Shown here in pieces: positions 17,402-27,380 of a stretch of DNA of 64,000 nt (position 1 is the first letter of the stretch; every line of letters begins with the position of its first letter). The notes under the pieces were generated by a model that saw nothing but the letters and a program-made list of their open reading frames with translations, was not told the DNA's origin and ran no database searches. Location: NCBI RefSeq assembly GCF_001528745.1, contig NZ_BCNS01000142.1, positions 1-64,000 of the forward strand, given 5' to 3'. Made by a program: the position numbers and the translations under genes. Source of the stretch: Marinobacterium profundum. GTDB taxonomy: Bacteria > Pseudomonadota > Gammaproteobacteria > Pseudomonadales > Balneatricaceae.

Positions 17402-18349
17402 ATGTCCGTTAAAGTCATCGCATTCGGTGAAGCCCTGATTGATATGCTTGCCAAGCCGGCAGAGTCCGGCCCGGCCAGCTTTGTGGCACACCCGGGCGGC
17501 GCGCCGGCCAATGTCGCTGTTGGTGTGGCCAAGCTGGGCGGCAACGCCAGTTTTCTGGGCCAGGTCGGACAGGACATGTTCGGCGACACCCTGGTGCAGA
17601 CCATGCAGCAGTTTGGTGTTGATACCAGCCAGTTTGTACAGACCACCGATGCCATGACTGCACTGGCGTTTGTGAGCCTCGATGCCGATGGCGAGCGCAG
17701 CTTCGCATTTTACCGCGATGGCAGTGCCGATTTGCTCTACCGCGCTGAGCAGTGCCCCGAAGATTTTCTGCAGGGCGCAGTGTTTCACAGTTGCTCTAAC
17801 ACCCTTACCGAGGCTGCGATTCGCGAGCAGCATCTGATACTGATGGCCCGTGCCCGTGCCGGTGGTTCAATTGTCAGCTTTGACGTGAATTACCGCCATA
17901 ACCTCTGGGCTGAGGGCGAGGATGCGCGGGAGCCTATCTGGCAGGCGATGCTGGCATCGGATCTGGTGAAGATAAGCCGCGAGGAGCTCGAAGCACTCTA
18001 CGGCAAGGATCCATCCCTGGTTGGCGAACTGCTGGACGGCGGTGTTGAGCTGTTGCTGATCACCGATGGTGGCGAGCCGCTGGAAGCTCACTGGGCCGGT
18101 GGTTCTCTGCGCCTGGTCCCCCCCGTGACCAAAGTACTGGACAGCACCGCCGCCGGCGACTCTTTCGTGTCGGGCTTGCTGTATCAGCTGTCCGAACAGT
18201 CTGTCAGCCACGATGCCTTTGGCGCCTGGTTGCGTGATGAGGCGAAACTAACCGCAGCACTTGAGTTTGCCAGTCGCTGTGGCGCACTTACGGTCGGGCG
18301 TTATGGTGCCTTTGAAGCCTTGCCAATGGGCTCCGAGCTCGGGCTCTGA
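17402..18349 (+). CDS. PfkB-family fructokinase
   Basis: A 315-residue ribokinase-fold sugar kinase. The first PfkB signature is HPGGAPANVAVGVAKLGG (residues about 29-46), and the second, with the catalytic base, is DSTAAGDSF near 247-255. FGEALID at the N-terminus and the length match ScrK/FrkA fructokinases. It converts fructose to fructose 6-phosphate with ATP in the cytosol. frcBCA lies 5 kb away. Phosphoglucose isomerase would be needed to reach glucose 6-phosphate and then zwf-pgl-eda. The gene is transcribed alone, from an AT-rich region with HexR-like boxes. A 2-keto-3-deoxygluconate kinase is the main alternative, but the sequence favours fructokinase. Confidence 0.85.
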   Translation: MSVKVIAFGEALIDMLAKPAESGPASFVAHPGGAPANVAVGVAKLGGNASFLGQVGQDMFGDTLVQTMQQFGVDTSQFVQTTDAMTALAFVSLDADGERSFAFYRDGSADLLYRAEQCPEDFLQGAVFHSCSNTLTEAAIREQHLILMARARAGGSIVSFDVNYRHNLWAEGEDAREPIWQAMLASDLVKISREELEALYGKDPSLVGELLDGGVELLLITDGGEPLEAHWAGGSLRLVPPVTKVLDSTAAGDSFVSGLLYQLSEQSVSHDAFGAWLRDEAKLTAALEFASRCGALTVGRYGAFEALPMGSELGL

Positions 18350-18402
18350 TAAAAAGCCGCACCGCTTCAGGCTGAACGACAGCCTGTATCAGTAGCACGC
18401 AT

Positions 18403-18436
18403 AAAAAACGGCAGGTTAAATTCCTGCCGTTTTTTT
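18403..18436. terminator. bidirectional terminator between fructokinase and the GGDEF/EAL gene
   Basis: AAAAAACGGCAGG and CCTGCCGTTTTTTT pair around a 7-nt loop, with an A tract and a T tract on the two sides. It serves both convergent genes. Confidence 0.92.
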
Positions 18437-18478
18437 ATGTCTGGTTTTTGGCGGCACCGGTTGGGGTTTGGCGTTGAA

Positions 18479-21301
18479 TCAGCCGTTGCTCGTTTTGCTG
18501 TCTAGCTTGAGCTTGGACTTGGACAATAAGGCGGTGATCACATCGCTGGGCTGTGGTCGGCTGAACATGAAACCCTGGGCTTCGGCGCAGCCGGCGTTGA
18601 GCAGGTAATCGGCCTGAGGCTGGTTCTCTATCCCCTCGGCGCAAACTTTCAGGCCAATACTGTGGCCCAGGGCGATGATTGCTGCAGCCACACCTAACCC
18701 GTCTTTGTCCTCCGGCAAGGCCCGCACGAAAGGCTGATCCAGTTTGACGCGAGTCAGGGGCAGGCGGTGCAGGCTTGAGATGGAAGAGTAGCCACTGCCA
18801 AAATTATCAATGGCGAGTTCGAATCCGAGCGCTGCCAGGCGTTCAAACAGTTCTACTGCATGCTTCAGGTGGGTCAGGTCGCTTTCGCTGACCTCAAGTT
18901 CAAACCAGTGCGCCTGGCACTGATATTTCTCCAGTGTGGTGATGAGCCAGTCGACCTGATTGCTGGTGAACTGGCGTGCTGAGAGGTTGACGGTAATCAC
19001 GCCTGGATCAAAGCCCTGCTGCCGCCATTGTCTTGACTGCTGCATGACCTTTTCGATGATGCTATTGCCGATGGTGATAATCAGATCACTGCCTTGAGCT
19101 GCGGGCAAGAACTGTGCGGCCTCAATAATTCCGTTGGTGGGGTGCTGCCAGCGTGCCAGAGCCTCCATGCCGATGGGAAGGCGGTTGCGCAGGTCAACGC
19201 GGGTCTGATAGTGCACGCAAAACTCGTCGTTGGCGACGGCCAGGCGCAATTCGGCGGTTTGGGACATATGAGCCACGGCGCGGTGGGTAAGTTGTTGTGA
19301 AAAAAGGCGGAAGACATTCTTGCCGTCTTCCTTGGCTCGGTACATGGCGGCGTCGGCGTTTCTGATCAGAACTTCGCTGCTGCAACCATCTGTCGGATAC
19401 AGACTGATGCCGATGCTGGTGGTCAGCATCAAGGGGTTGTTGTTCAGCATGAATGGGGGCGCGATGCATTCAATCAGTTTCTGCGCCAACATGGCGGCGT
19501 CATCGCTGTGCAGTAGCGGTGACATTATGACGGTGAACTCATCGCCGCCAATGCGGGCCAGGGTGTCACTGGAGCGCACACAGGCACTCAGGCGTCGGCT
19601 CATTTCCTGCAGTACGAGATCGCCTGCCTGATGGCCCAGGCTGTCGTTGATGGCCTTGAACCTATCCAGATCTATAAACAGCAGGGCGAAAGACAGTTGC
19701 CCGCGTTCGGCCTGCAGTCGTACCTGTTCGAGTCGATCCAGGAACAGGGTGCGATTGGGCAGCCCGGTGAGCTGATCATGATGGGCCAGTTGCTGCAAGC
19801 GGGACTGTTCTTCGTGCAATTGCTGCAGCAGTCGGGTGTTCTCGCTGATATCGCGGTAAATTTCGATCACGCCACTCAGGGAGCCGTCCGGCAGGCTCAG
19901 GGGTGTGGCGACCAGTTCTATATGGCAGAGCTTGCCGTTGCTATCGGTAAAGCTGCAGATCTCGGTTTCTCGGGTGCTGCCGCGCAGCAGTCGCTGTGCC
20001 GGGCCTTGGTGTTGCATCGCTGTGGTGTCCGGTGACTGTAGCCGGTTACAGGGGTGGTTGGCTTCGCTGTCACGGGCGGCGCGGTTGAGCAGGCGAGTAT
20101 TGCAGTTTATATCCCGCACCACCATGGCGTCGTGCACGCTGTCGACGACGTTCTGCAGAAACGCGCGGGCCTCGCGCAGACGCTGTTCTTCCAGTATGCG
20201 GCCGGTGATGTCGTGGGAGACGGTGATGATGCTGATGATATCGCCGTTGTGGTCAATAAAGGGGACGGCGTAGGTTTGTAGCCAGACATCGCTTTCGGCG
20301 CTGTTTGTGCGCAGGCGGTACTGCAGATTTCTGTTGTGCCCGGCGAAGGCGGACTTGATCAGATTGCCGAAGGCGGTACGGTCTGCTTCGGCGACAAACT
20401 GTTCGCAGAATGACTGCTCCATGGCCTTGTCCACCGGACTGTGCAGAATGCGGGCGCCGGCATTGTTGATGCTGAGTATTCTTCCGTCCTGGTCCAAAGT
20501 GATAACGCCGGCGGGCTCCGCCTCGATCAGGGTGCGCAGGTACTCTTGCTGATTCTTGAGGTTGGCGGTGTGACGGTGAACTTCTTCATTCAGCTGCTCT
20601 ACGGAAAAGGTGGTGGTGCGCAGGCGCTTGAGCATGTTGTCAAAGCCGCGGGCAAGCTCGCCGATTTCATCGTTGCGCTGGTCGTTGATCGATACAACCA
20701 GGTTGCCACCGACGACCTGTTGTAGCTGGGTGCGGATACGATCTAGCCGACTTTTCAGGTTGCGGGCGATCTGGATGGCGATGAGCGTCAGAACCAGCGA
20801 TAGCGTGATTATCAGTCCCTGGGAGATAACCCGACCGCGCTCAGTGGTCGCCAGTATGCGTTGCTGTGCCTGGGTGGCAAGGGGTATGGCGTCTTCAGTC
20901 ATTTCCTGCAAGGTGGCATAGATGCGATAGGTCAGCTGAACCTGGCCGGGGTTGTCATAGCGCTCGCGCCCCAGCAGCGGTGTCAGGCTTTGCAGTGTCT
21001 CGTTCTGGCGGCTGATGCTATGTATAAAGCGGTCGGCACTCTCAGGATTGTCGTTGAGGACCGCGCTCAGCTGCGCGCGCGCCAGCTGCCAGTCGTCCAG
21101 GGCATCCGCATCATGGTAGGACAGGTAAAGCCCAAAACGGGTATTGAGCCGCGTGACAGAGCGCTGTACTGCATTGGCGTACTCCAGTTGTCCCATGGCT
21201 TCGTTGAGTTGGGAAGCGCTCCAGTGGCTGACAAACCAGCCGGATAGCGCAACTGTGGCCGAAAAAGTCGACAGCAGCAGTAATCGGGTTCCGACTTTCA
21301 T
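18479..21301 (-). CDS. membrane PAS-GGDEF-EAL cyclic-di-GMP protein
   Basis: A 940-residue protein. TM1 is at about 7-28, then a periplasmic helical domain to about 160, TM2 at about 163-183, HAMP, two PAS domains (about 255-370 and 380-500), GGDEF near 585 and EAL from about 712. The cyclase motif RIGGDEF and the inhibitory RxxD (RSSD) five residues before it are intact. In the EAL domain EALARW, VNLSARQF, VKLDQPFV and AEGIE are present, but the loop-6 motif reads DNFGSG instead of DDFG(T/S)G. That replaces a metal-binding aspartate and may cripple phosphodiesterase activity. ATG 21301 is preceded by GGGGA. It follows a binding-protein gene by 21 bp, suggesting ligand-controlled c-di-GMP turnover. 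Confidence 0.88.
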   Translation of the reverse strand: MKVGTRLLLLSTFSATVALSGWFVSHWSASQLNEAMGQLEYANAVQRSVTRLNTRFGLYLSYHDADALDDWQLARAQLSAVLNDNPESADRFIHSISRQNETLQSLTPLLGRERYDNPGQVQLTYRIYATLQEMTEDAIPLATQAQQRILATTERGRVISQGLIITLSLVLTLIAIQIARNLKSRLDRIRTQLQQVVGGNLVVSINDQRNDEIGELARGFDNMLKRLRTTTFSVEQLNEEVHRHTANLKNQQEYLRTLIEAEPAGVITLDQDGRILSINNAGARILHSPVDKAMEQSFCEQFVAEADRTAFGNLIKSAFAGHNRNLQYRLRTNSAESDVWLQTYAVPFIDHNGDIISIITVSHDITGRILEEQRLREARAFLQNVVDSVHDAMVVRDINCNTRLLNRAARDSEANHPCNRLQSPDTTAMQHQGPAQRLLRGSTRETEICSFTDSNGKLCHIELVATPLSLPDGSLSGVIEIYRDISENTRLLQQLHEEQSRLQQLAHHDQLTGLPNRTLFLDRLEQVRLQAERGQLSFALLFIDLDRFKAINDSLGHQAGDLVLQEMSRRLSACVRSSDTLARIGGDEFTVIMSPLLHSDDAAMLAQKLIECIAPPFMLNNNPLMLTTSIGISLYPTDGCSSEVLIRNADAAMYRAKEDGKNVFRLFSQQLTHRAVAHMSQTAELRLAVANDEFCVHYQTRVDLRNRLPIGMEALARWQHPTNGIIEAAQFLPAAQGSDLIITIGNSIIEKVMQQSRQWRQQGFDPGVITVNLSARQFTSNQVDWLITTLEKYQCQAHWFELEVSESDLTHLKHAVELFERLAALGFELAIDNFGSGYSSISSLHRLPLTRVKLDQPFVRALPEDKDGLGVAAAIIALGHSIGLKVCAEGIENQPQADYLLNAGCAEAQGFMFSRPQPSDVITALLSKSKLKLDSKTSNG

Positions 21302-21322
21302 GTCCAATCCCCAGGGTGAAAC

Positions 21323-22324
21323 TTAAAGATCTTGTGCTTCAGGGGTTATCTGAAGCAAAAAACGGTTATCGAGCACGGACCTATAGTCCGGCAAGGGCTG
21401 TGGTTCTATTGCGCCGCTGCTTTGTGCCCAGCGTGCGGCGCTGTCGAGCCCGATCAGCAATGACTGGCCAAGACCCAGGCGAAAATTGTAGTCGGGCCAG
21501 ACCCATTCGATAAAAGCGGATTCAAGCTGCAGCTGGTGCTGGATAATGGCCTTGGCGCTGGCCGGGTCGCGCTGAATAAAGTCCGCCGCCTGGTTCAGCG
21601 CTCGCAGTGTGGCGACGATTTCATTCGGATGTCGTGCAAGGGTGTCGTTCAGTGCCAGTAAATTGAAGCTGGTGGAGTGCAGACCCTTGGTGGGCAAGAG
21701 TACCGCCTTTTCACCCAGAGACTGCATCAGCTTGTAACCATAGGGTTCCCAAAGTGACAGTGCCTGGACTTCACTGCTTTCCAGCAGTTCCAGTGTCATG
21801 TTTTCCGGCGAAGTAGCCCGCATGTTCAGGGTATGGGTATCAATGCCATGCATGAGCGCAACATTGTGCAAAAAGTATTCACTGGACGAACGAGGGGTTA
21901 CGGCGACCTGGGCGCCGGTGAGGTCATAGGGGCTGCGAAGTGGGCTATCCGCCGTGGTGATGAGCTTGATATCGTTATCGGACGAAACAAAGGAGGCGAT
22001 GACTGAAAAATTGCTGTTATCAAAGCTGTGGAACATGACGACAGACTCTGAGCTGGTCGCCAGGTCGGCGCCACCACTGGCCATCAGGTCGTAGCTGCGG
22101 TTGCCGCCTATCACCTCGCGCAATTCTATATCCACGCCCTGGTTGCGAAAGTAGCCCTGCGCCGCCGCAATATAGACCGGGGCTGACAGTGGGGTACGGG
22201 ATACGGCGATGGACAGTTGGGGTAGCTGTGTCGGGCGTAACAGCACGCCTACGGCAAGGGCAAGGCTCAGCAGGCTCAGCAAAAGCAGGCTAACGGAAAC
22301 GGGGGACCAATTACTCTTTATCAT
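21323..22324 (-). CDS. NMT1/SsuA-like periplasmic binding protein paired with the GGDEF/EAL gene
   Basis: A 333-residue binding protein of the nitrate/sulfonate/taurine (NMT1, SsuA/TauA) class, seen in AVSRTPLSAPVYIAAAQGYFRNQGVDIEL, GGADLATSSE and the LWEPYGYKL hinge. The N-terminus has one hydrophobic helix (about 8-30) without a clear cleavage site, so it may be anchored to the inner membrane. ATG 22324 is chosen over a GTG eight codons earlier. There is no permease or ATPase nearby; only the GGDEF/EAL gene follows. The arrangement parallels NspS-MbaA of Vibrio, where a binding protein reports a ligand to a c-di-GMP enzyme. The ligand is unknown. Confidence 0.8.
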   Translation of the reverse strand: MIKSNWSPVSVSLLLLSLLSLALAVGVLLRPTQLPQLSIAVSRTPLSAPVYIAAAQGYFRNQGVDIELREVIGGNRSYDLMASGGADLATSSESVVMFHSFDNSNFSVIASFVSSDNDIKLITTADSPLRSPYDLTGAQVAVTPRSSSEYFLHNVALMHGIDTHTLNMRATSPENMTLELLESSEVQALSLWEPYGYKLMQSLGEKAVLLPTKGLHSTSFNLLALNDTLARHPNEIVATLRALNQAADFIQRDPASAKAIIQHQLQLESAFIEWVWPDYNFRLGLGQSLLIGLDSAARWAQSSGAIEPQPLPDYRSVLDNRFLLQITPEAQDL

Positions 22325-22524
22325 TGCGTGGTGACATCCTGTTCCCACGGTTTAGGGTCGATATTATCTACTTACTATCGCTGCACAGGGGGCGAGTCTG
22401 CCCAGGGCGCTGCGTTCCGTGAGCCGTGAGTATCACAAAAGCATAGTTTATCGTCCCGTACTTGGACAGTGAACCTGCGTGGGAAATGTGATAATCGGGA
22501 AGGTATTCATTGGCATGCAATAAA

Positions 22525-22555
22525 AAGGCGCCGGGCTTATTAAACGCGGCGCCTT
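22525..22555 (-). terminator. terminator of the zwf-pgl-eda operon
   Basis: On the minus strand AAGGCGCCG pairs with CGGCGCCTT and is followed by TTTAT. It is about 45 bp past the eda stop and separates this operon from the binding protein gene. Confidence 0.85.
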
Positions 22556-22600
22556 GTTTAGTTCAGCTGCAAGCAGTCCAGCTGTTTCGCTGCGGGCTTA

Positions 22601-23263
22601 TTAGCCGCGCAAGCGGTTTACTGTATCCCGCGCTATATCACGGATGCCTTTCCAGTCGCCTTTGGCGATCAGGTCGGCCGGCGTAAGCCAGGAGCCGCCA
22701 ACGCACATGACATTGCCAAGGGCGAGGAACTCAGGTGCGGTTTCCAGACGAATGCCGCCGGTGGGGCAAAAGCGCACATCGGGGAAGGGGCCGCCGTAGG
22801 CTTTCAGTGCCGGGGTGCCGCCTGCCACTGTGGCGGGGAAAAATTTGAAGCGCTGGTAGCCGCGCTGCAGGCCTTCCATCATTTCGGATACGGTCTGGAT
22901 GCCTGGTAGCAACGGGATGTCGCTGGCAACGCCGGTATCCAGCAGTTCGCAGGTGGAACCCGGCGTCACTATAAAGGAGGCACCGGCATCACAGGCCTGC
23001 TGGTACTGGGCTGGTGTGGCGATGGTGCCGGCTCCGATTTTGGCTTCGGGCAGACGTTCGGCCAGTAACTGAATAGAGGCCAGCGCCACTTCGGTGCGCA
23101 GGGTGATTTCCAGTACCGGCAGGCCACCTTCGAGCAGGGCTTCGGCGATGGGCAGTGCTTCTTCAAGCGTGTTGAAGGTCAGTACCGGAATAACCGGCGC
23201 CAGGGCACAAATGGCATCAATCTGGGCGGTGATTTTGGGAGAAAGCATCGTGTGAGTCATCAT
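22601..23263 (-). CDS. eda: KDPG aldolase (2-keto-3-deoxy-6-phosphogluconate aldolase)
   Basis: A 220-residue class I aldolase of the Entner-Doudoroff pathway that splits KDPG to pyruvate and glyceraldehyde 3-phosphate. The Schiff-base lysine is Lys140 in RFKFFPA. Glu52 in LEITLRT and the phosphate-binding CPTGGI segment are present. Length matches Eda. It is the third gene of zwf-pgl-eda, 25 bp after pgl, and ends at a strong terminator. The dehydratase edd, which makes its substrate, is not in the window. Confidence 0.95.
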   Translation of the reverse strand: MMTHTMLSPKITAQIDAICALAPVIPVLTFNTLEEALPIAEALLEGGLPVLEITLRTEVALASIQLLAERLPEAKIGAGTIATPAQYQQACDAGASFIVTPGSTCELLDTGVASDIPLLPGIQTVSEMMEGLQRGYQRFKFFPATVAGGTPALKAYGGPFPDVRFCPTGGIRLETAPEFLALGNVMCVGGSWLTPADLIAKGDWKGIRDIARDTVNRLRG

Positions 23264-23288
23264 TGATCCTGTATTTCGGCGACTGGCC

Positions 23289-24005
23289 TCAAGGGCTCCA
23301 GTAAATGGTCAGGGGCTGGCGCAGGAATAACCGTATCGGCATGATGCGGATGTCGTCGTCCAGTAACGCTTGCTGCAAGGTTTCGAGCTTGTCGGCACCT
23401 TTCAGGTGGAGAATACGTTCACGGCTGGCGAGCAGTCGTTTGGCGCTGAGGGTCATGCGTGCGTGGGGCGCGCTGGTCGGTGTCACGGCGGCACAGGGCG
23501 CGTCTGTCTCAAGTGCGTGCTCAAGCTCGCTGGCGCAGGGGAACAGTGAGGCGGTATGGCCATCGTTGCCCATGCCCAGCACGACCATGTCCAGTTCGGC
23601 TGGCAGGCTTGCCAGTCGCTCTGCGCAGTCGGCCTGGGCTTCGTAGGCCGTTTTGCCCGCCTGCCACAGGCTGATAAAGCGGGCCTGTTGTGCCTGGTTC
23701 TGCAGCAGGTTGCTCTGGATCAGACCTGCATTGCTGTCGGCCTGATCGGTGGCAAGCCAGCGGTCATCCGCCAGAGTCACGCTGATTGAAGACCAGGGCA
23801 GTGGGCTCTGGCTCAGGCGCTGAAATAGCGGCAGCGGCGTGCGCCCACCGGACAGCGCTATGGCCGCCTCGCCGCGGGTCTTAACCGCGTCGCTCAGGCT
23901 CTGGCTAATATGCTCTGCCAGGGCTTCGGTCAGCTGCTCGGGCGTGTCGAAACGCAGCAGTTTGACCTGTTCCGGCAGCAGCGCTGAGATATCACTTTTG
24001 TTCAT
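23289..24005 (-). CDS. pgl: 6-phosphogluconolactonase
   Basis: A 238-residue lactonase of the SOL/DevB type. Marks are [15 protein letters not shown] near the N-terminus, LADDRW, and the catalytic [13 protein letters not shown] loop. It hydrolyses 6-phosphogluconolactone, the product of Zwf. ATG 24005, preceded by AGGA, is preferred to the ATG five codons upstream. It overlaps the end of zwf by 14 bp, so the two are probably coupled in translation. Confidence 0.93.
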   Translation of the reverse strand: MNKSDISALLPEQVKLLRFDTPEQLTEALAEHISQSLSDAVKTRGEAAIALSGGRTPLPLFQRLSQSPLPWSSISVTLADDRWLATDQADSNAGLIQSNLLQNQAQQARFISLWQAGKTAYEAQADCAERLASLPAELDMVVLGMGNDGHTASLFPCASELEHALETDAPCAAVTPTSAPHARMTLSAKRLLASRERILHLKGADKLETLQQALLDDDIRIMPIRLFLRQPLTIYWSP

Positions 24006-25461
24006 GCCACTTCCTGCCATCGCCGTTCATCATTGAGTAGGAGGCTTCGGGGCCCCAGCTGCCAGCGGCATAGGGCAGCGGATCGCCCTTGTCGCTCCAG
24101 TTGGCCAGGATCTGGTCACACCAGCTCCAGGCATGTTCGATTTCGTCGCGACGAACGAACAGGTACTGATTGCCCTGGATGACTTCCAGCAACAAGCGCT
24201 CGTAGGCATCGGGTACACGATCCATATCGAAGGCCTGGGCAAAGCTGACCTGCAGCGGTGCCTGGCGCAGCTGCATGCCCTTGCCTAGCCCCTGGTCCTT
24301 GGTGGCAATGTGCAGGGCGATGCCTTCATCCGGCTGCAGCTTGATGGTAAGCAGGTTCTCCGCCAGTTCGCGCTGCTCCGGATCAAAAATGTAATGCGGC
24401 TGCTGCTTGAAATGTATGGTGATCTGCGACAGTTTTTCCGGCAGTCGTTTGCCTGTGCGCAGGTAGAAGGGTACGCCGGCCCAGCGCCAGTTGCGCACTT
24501 CTGCCTTGATGGCGACAAAGGACTCGGTGTTGCTGCTGGTGTTGGCGTCGGGCTCTTCGAGGTAGCCGGGCACCGCCTTGCCTTCCACTTCACCGGCAAT
24601 GTACTGGCCGCGAATGACGTGGCTGTCGCGGATATCGTCGGTGATGGGGCGCAGGGAGCGCAGTACCTTCACCTTTTCGTCGCGAATGGCGTCGGCGGAC
24701 AGGTCAGACGGCGGATCCATGGCGACCAGGCAGAGCAATTGCAACAGGTGGTTCTGAACCATGTCCCGCAGCTGGCCGTATTTGTCGAAGTAACCCCAGC
24801 GTCCTTCGATACCGACCTTCTCGGCCACGGTGATCTCGACATGGGAGATGTGGTTCTGATTCCACTGGCTGCCAAAAAGGTTGTTGGCAAAGCGCAGGGC
24901 GATCAGGTTCTGTACAGTTTCCTTGCCCAGGTAATGGTCGATACGGTAGATCTGGGATTCGGCAAAGTACTCGGCAACATCGGCATTGACCTGGTGTGAC
25001 GAGGCAAGGCTGTGGCCTATGGGCTTTTCCAGCACGACACGACACTCTTTATCAAGGCAACCGGCGTCGTGCAGGTTTTTGCTGATCATGCCGTAGATGG
25101 AGGCGGCGGTGGAATAGTAGAACACCCGCGCGCGATCCGTTTTTTCATCCAGCAGCGTTTTCAGGCTTGCATAGCCCTGGGGTGCGCCGAAGTCGAAGTT
25201 AAGAAACTGCAGTTTGGCCAAAAAAGCTGTAACCGTCTTTGTATCCAGATCATGCTCGGATACGAAGCGACGCAAATTAGCTTCGCTGGTTATTTGGCTG
25301 GTGGCGGGTTCTGAGCCGCGGGCCAGGCCTATAATGCGGGTATCGGCGGGCAGCAGGCCTGCGCGATCCAGCTGATAGAGTGCTGGCAACAGTTTGCGCT
25401 GGGTCAAATCTCCCAGGGCACCAAAGAACAGGATGTCGCAGGGAGTGTCGGTGATAGACAT
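23992..25461 (-). CDS. zwf: glucose-6-phosphate 1-dehydrogenase
   Basis: A 489-residue enzyme. The N-terminal Rossmann fold begins [23 protein letters not shown] is near residue 145, and the active site is RIDHYLGKE with the substrate-binding His and catalytic region. It oxidises glucose 6-phosphate to the lactone, making NAD(P)H. It is first in the zwf-pgl-eda operon and divergent from hexR across a 224-bp spacer with HexR-like palindromes. This layout is common in Pseudomonas and marine gammaproteobacteria, where HexR represses zwf until KDPG accumulates. Confidence 0.96.
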   Translation of the reverse strand: MSITDTPCDILFFGALGDLTQRKLLPALYQLDRAGLLPADTRIIGLARGSEPATSQITSEANLRRFVSEHDLDTKTVTAFLAKLQFLNFDFGAPQGYASLKTLLDEKTDRARVFYYSTAASIYGMISKNLHDAGCLDKECRVVLEKPIGHSLASSHQVNADVAEYFAESQIYRIDHYLGKETVQNLIALRFANNLFGSQWNQNHISHVEITVAEKVGIEGRWGYFDKYGQLRDMVQNHLLQLLCLVAMDPPSDLSADAIRDEKVKVLRSLRPITDDIRDSHVIRGQYIAGEVEGKAVPGYLEEPDANTSSNTESFVAIKAEVRNWRWAGVPFYLRTGKRLPEKLSQITIHFKQQPHYIFDPEQRELAENLLTIKLQPDEGIALHIATKDQGLGKGMQLRQAPLQVSFAQAFDMDRVPDAYERLLLEVIQGNQYLFVRRDEIEHAWSWCDQILANWSDKGDPLPYAAGSWGPEASYSMMNGDGRKWHEQK

Positions 25462-25538
25462 GTGTCTCGACCTGTTTGTAGTTATTCAACGAATATGTGG
25501 TGATCCTATCGAGGCTAAAATGCCTAGTCAACAGGTTA

Positions 25539-25669
25539 TTTTGTAAAACTTACCAAAATAAGACGGATAAACGTCATCACAACAGTCCTGGATTGCACTT
25601 TTGTACGGTTGGCAGGCTATCAAGGGGGCGTTATAGTGGGCCCCTGAACGAAATGTAGATAATTTACCA
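25539..25669. promoter_or_regulatory. divergent zwf/hexR regulatory region with two HexR-like boxes
   Basis: TTTTGTAAAACTTACCAAAA at 25539-25558 lies 78 bp upstream of zwf. TGTAGATAATTTACCA at 25654-25669 lies 17 bp before hexR. Both carry TGTA and TTACC half-sites like the HexR consensus of gammaproteobacteria (TGTAAT-N3-ATTACA). The second would block hexR expression by position alone, which would give autoregulation. Confidence 0.65.
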
Positions 25670-25685
25670 ACTATCAGAGTCTGCC

Positions 25686-26546
25686 ATGAACTCGAACAGT
25701 GTTAATCTTCTCGAGCAGATTCGCCAGCGCCTCGACAGCCTTAACAAGTCTGAACACAAGGTGGCGACGGTGATTCTGCGTGATCCCCAAACGGCTACCC
25801 GGCTGAGTATTACAGCTCTGGCCCAGGCATCGGGTGTTAGTGAACCTACGGTCAATCGCTTCTGCCGTGGTTTCGACAATCGCGGTTACCCGGATTTCAA
25901 GATTCAGCTTGCCCAGAGTCTGGCGGTGGGAATGCCCTACGTCTCCCGCAGTGTAGAGCAGGACGACTCGACCGAAGAATATACCGACAAAATTTTCTCA
26001 TCGACCATTGCCGCGCTGGACAGCGCCCGCCAGGGCTTTGACTCTGCGCTGGTCACCCGGGCCGTGGATTACCTGAGCCAGGCCAAGCAGGTGGCATTTT
26101 TTGGTCTGGGTGCATCGGGCCCGGTGGCCATGGATGCGCAGCACAAATTCTTCCGCCTCAATATTCCTGTCATGGCCTATGATGATGTGCTGATGCAGCG
26201 CATGGTGGCGGCCGGTGCCAACACCGGCGATGTCGTGGTGGTGATTTCCTATACGGGGCGCACCCGGGAGCTGGTGGATATTGCCCGCCTGGCGCGGGAA
26301 AGCGGCGCCACTGTTATCGGTATTACCAGTGAGGGTTCACAGCTGGCTGCAGAATGCACCTTGCTGCTGGCGGTGCGCAGCTACGAAGATACCGACATCT
26401 ATATGCCCATGACCTCGCGTATTATTCAGCTGACACTGCTGGATGTGCTGGCCACGGGTGTGACCTTGCGTCGAGGCGTGGATTTCCAGCGTTATCTGAA
26501 GAAAATCAAGGACAGCCTGGTACCGACAAGGTATCCGCAGGATTAA
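25686..26546 (+). CDS. hexR: HexR, RpiR-family regulator of central sugar metabolism
   Basis: A 286-residue regulator. It has an N-terminal RpiR helix-turn-helix ([38 protein letters not shown], about residues 20-57) and a C-terminal SIS sugar-phosphate domain ([35 protein letters not shown]). HexR binds KDPG through the SIS domain and then leaves DNA. The position opposite zwf-pgl-eda fits exactly. It is followed 24 bp later by an OmpR-type regulator on the same strand, so all three rightward genes may be cotranscribed. Confidence 0.92.
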   Translation: MNSNSVNLLEQIRQRLDSLNKSEHKVATVILRDPQTATRLSITALAQASGVSEPTVNRFCRGFDNRGYPDFKIQLAQSLAVGMPYVSRSVEQDDSTEEYTDKIFSSTIAALDSARQGFDSALVTRAVDYLSQAKQVAFFGLGASGPVAMDAQHKFFRLNIPVMAYDDVLMQRMVAAGANTGDVVVVISYTGRTRELVDIARLARESGATVIGITSEGSQLAAECTLLLAVRSYEDTDIYMPMTSRIIQLTLLDVLATGVTLRRGVDFQRYLKKIKDSLVPTRYPQD

Positions 26547-26570
26547 TCAACACCGGTTTACATAATAAGA

Positions 26571-27314
26571 ATGAATCAGAACAAACCGATATATGTGGTC
26601 GATGACGATGCCGCTATTCGCTCGCTGCTGCGCAGCTATCTGGAGCGCAATCAGTTTGCGGTAAAAACCGTGGCCGATGGTGAAAGCCTGTTGCGCGAGC
26701 TCAAGGCCGGCGGCTCGGCGGCGCTGGTGGTGCTGGATATCATGTTGCCGGGGGACGACGGCTTTGAAATCTGTCGCAAGCTGCGTACTTTCTCCAAAGT
26801 GCCGGTCATCATGCTGACCGCCAACTCCGACGAGATGGATCGCATCGTCGGGCTGGAAATCGGCGCCGATGACTATCTGGCCAAGCCCTTTAATCCGCGG
26901 GAACTGCTGGCGCGCATCAAGGCCATATTGCGGCGCAGCGATGCGCCCGATGAGGTGCCACAGGCGCTCGTTCAGTCGCGCTATCTGCGCTTTGCGGGCT
27001 TTGAACTGGATTCGGCCACCCGTGCGCTCTGTACGCTCAAGGGTGAGTCCCTCGTGTTGTCGGGGGCTGAGTACGATCTGCTGCGCCTGCTGGTGGATCA
27101 CGCCGGGGAAGTGCTGAGTCGCGATCTGATTGCCGAGCAGACCCGGGGTCGGGATAACCTGCCGATGGATCGCTTTATTGATGTGCAGATCAGCCGGCTG
27201 CGGCAGCGGCTGCAGGATGATGCCCGCTCGCCGCAACTGATCAAGACGGTCCGCGGCCAGGGTTATGTGCTGGCGGCGACAGTGGCGGCCAGCAATGAGT
27301 CGTTGCGTCCATAG
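26571..27314 (+). CDS. GltR-like OmpR-family response regulator
   Basis: A 247-residue regulator. The receiver has DDD at 11-13 and Asp56 (LVVLDIMLPG), and the winged-helix output has LSGAEYDLLRLLVDHAGEVLSRD and VDVQISRLRQRL-type residues (DVQISRLRQRLQDD). The place beside hexR and zwf and the kinase that follows recall GltR-GtrS, which controls glucose uptake and catabolism in Pseudomonas. A gtsABCD-like transporter, GltR's classical target, lies 14 kb downstream. The identification is by context and general similarity. Confidence 0.8.
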   Translation: MNQNKPIYVVDDDAAIRSLLRSYLERNQFAVKTVADGESLLRELKAGGSAALVVLDIMLPGDDGFEICRKLRTFSKVPVIMLTANSDEMDRIVGLEIGADDYLAKPFNPRELLARIKAILRRSDAPDEVPQALVQSRYLRFAGFELDSATRALCTLKGESLVLSGAEYDLLRLLVDHAGEVLSRDLIAEQTRGRDNLPMDRFIDVQISRLRQRLQDDARSPQLIKTVRGQGYVLAATVAASNESLRP

Positions 27315-27380
27315 TCTCTGTGCAGCGATTGCGCGGGTAACTGTGGGGGTAGTCGCCTGTACGGCGAAGAAGGGGAGCGC

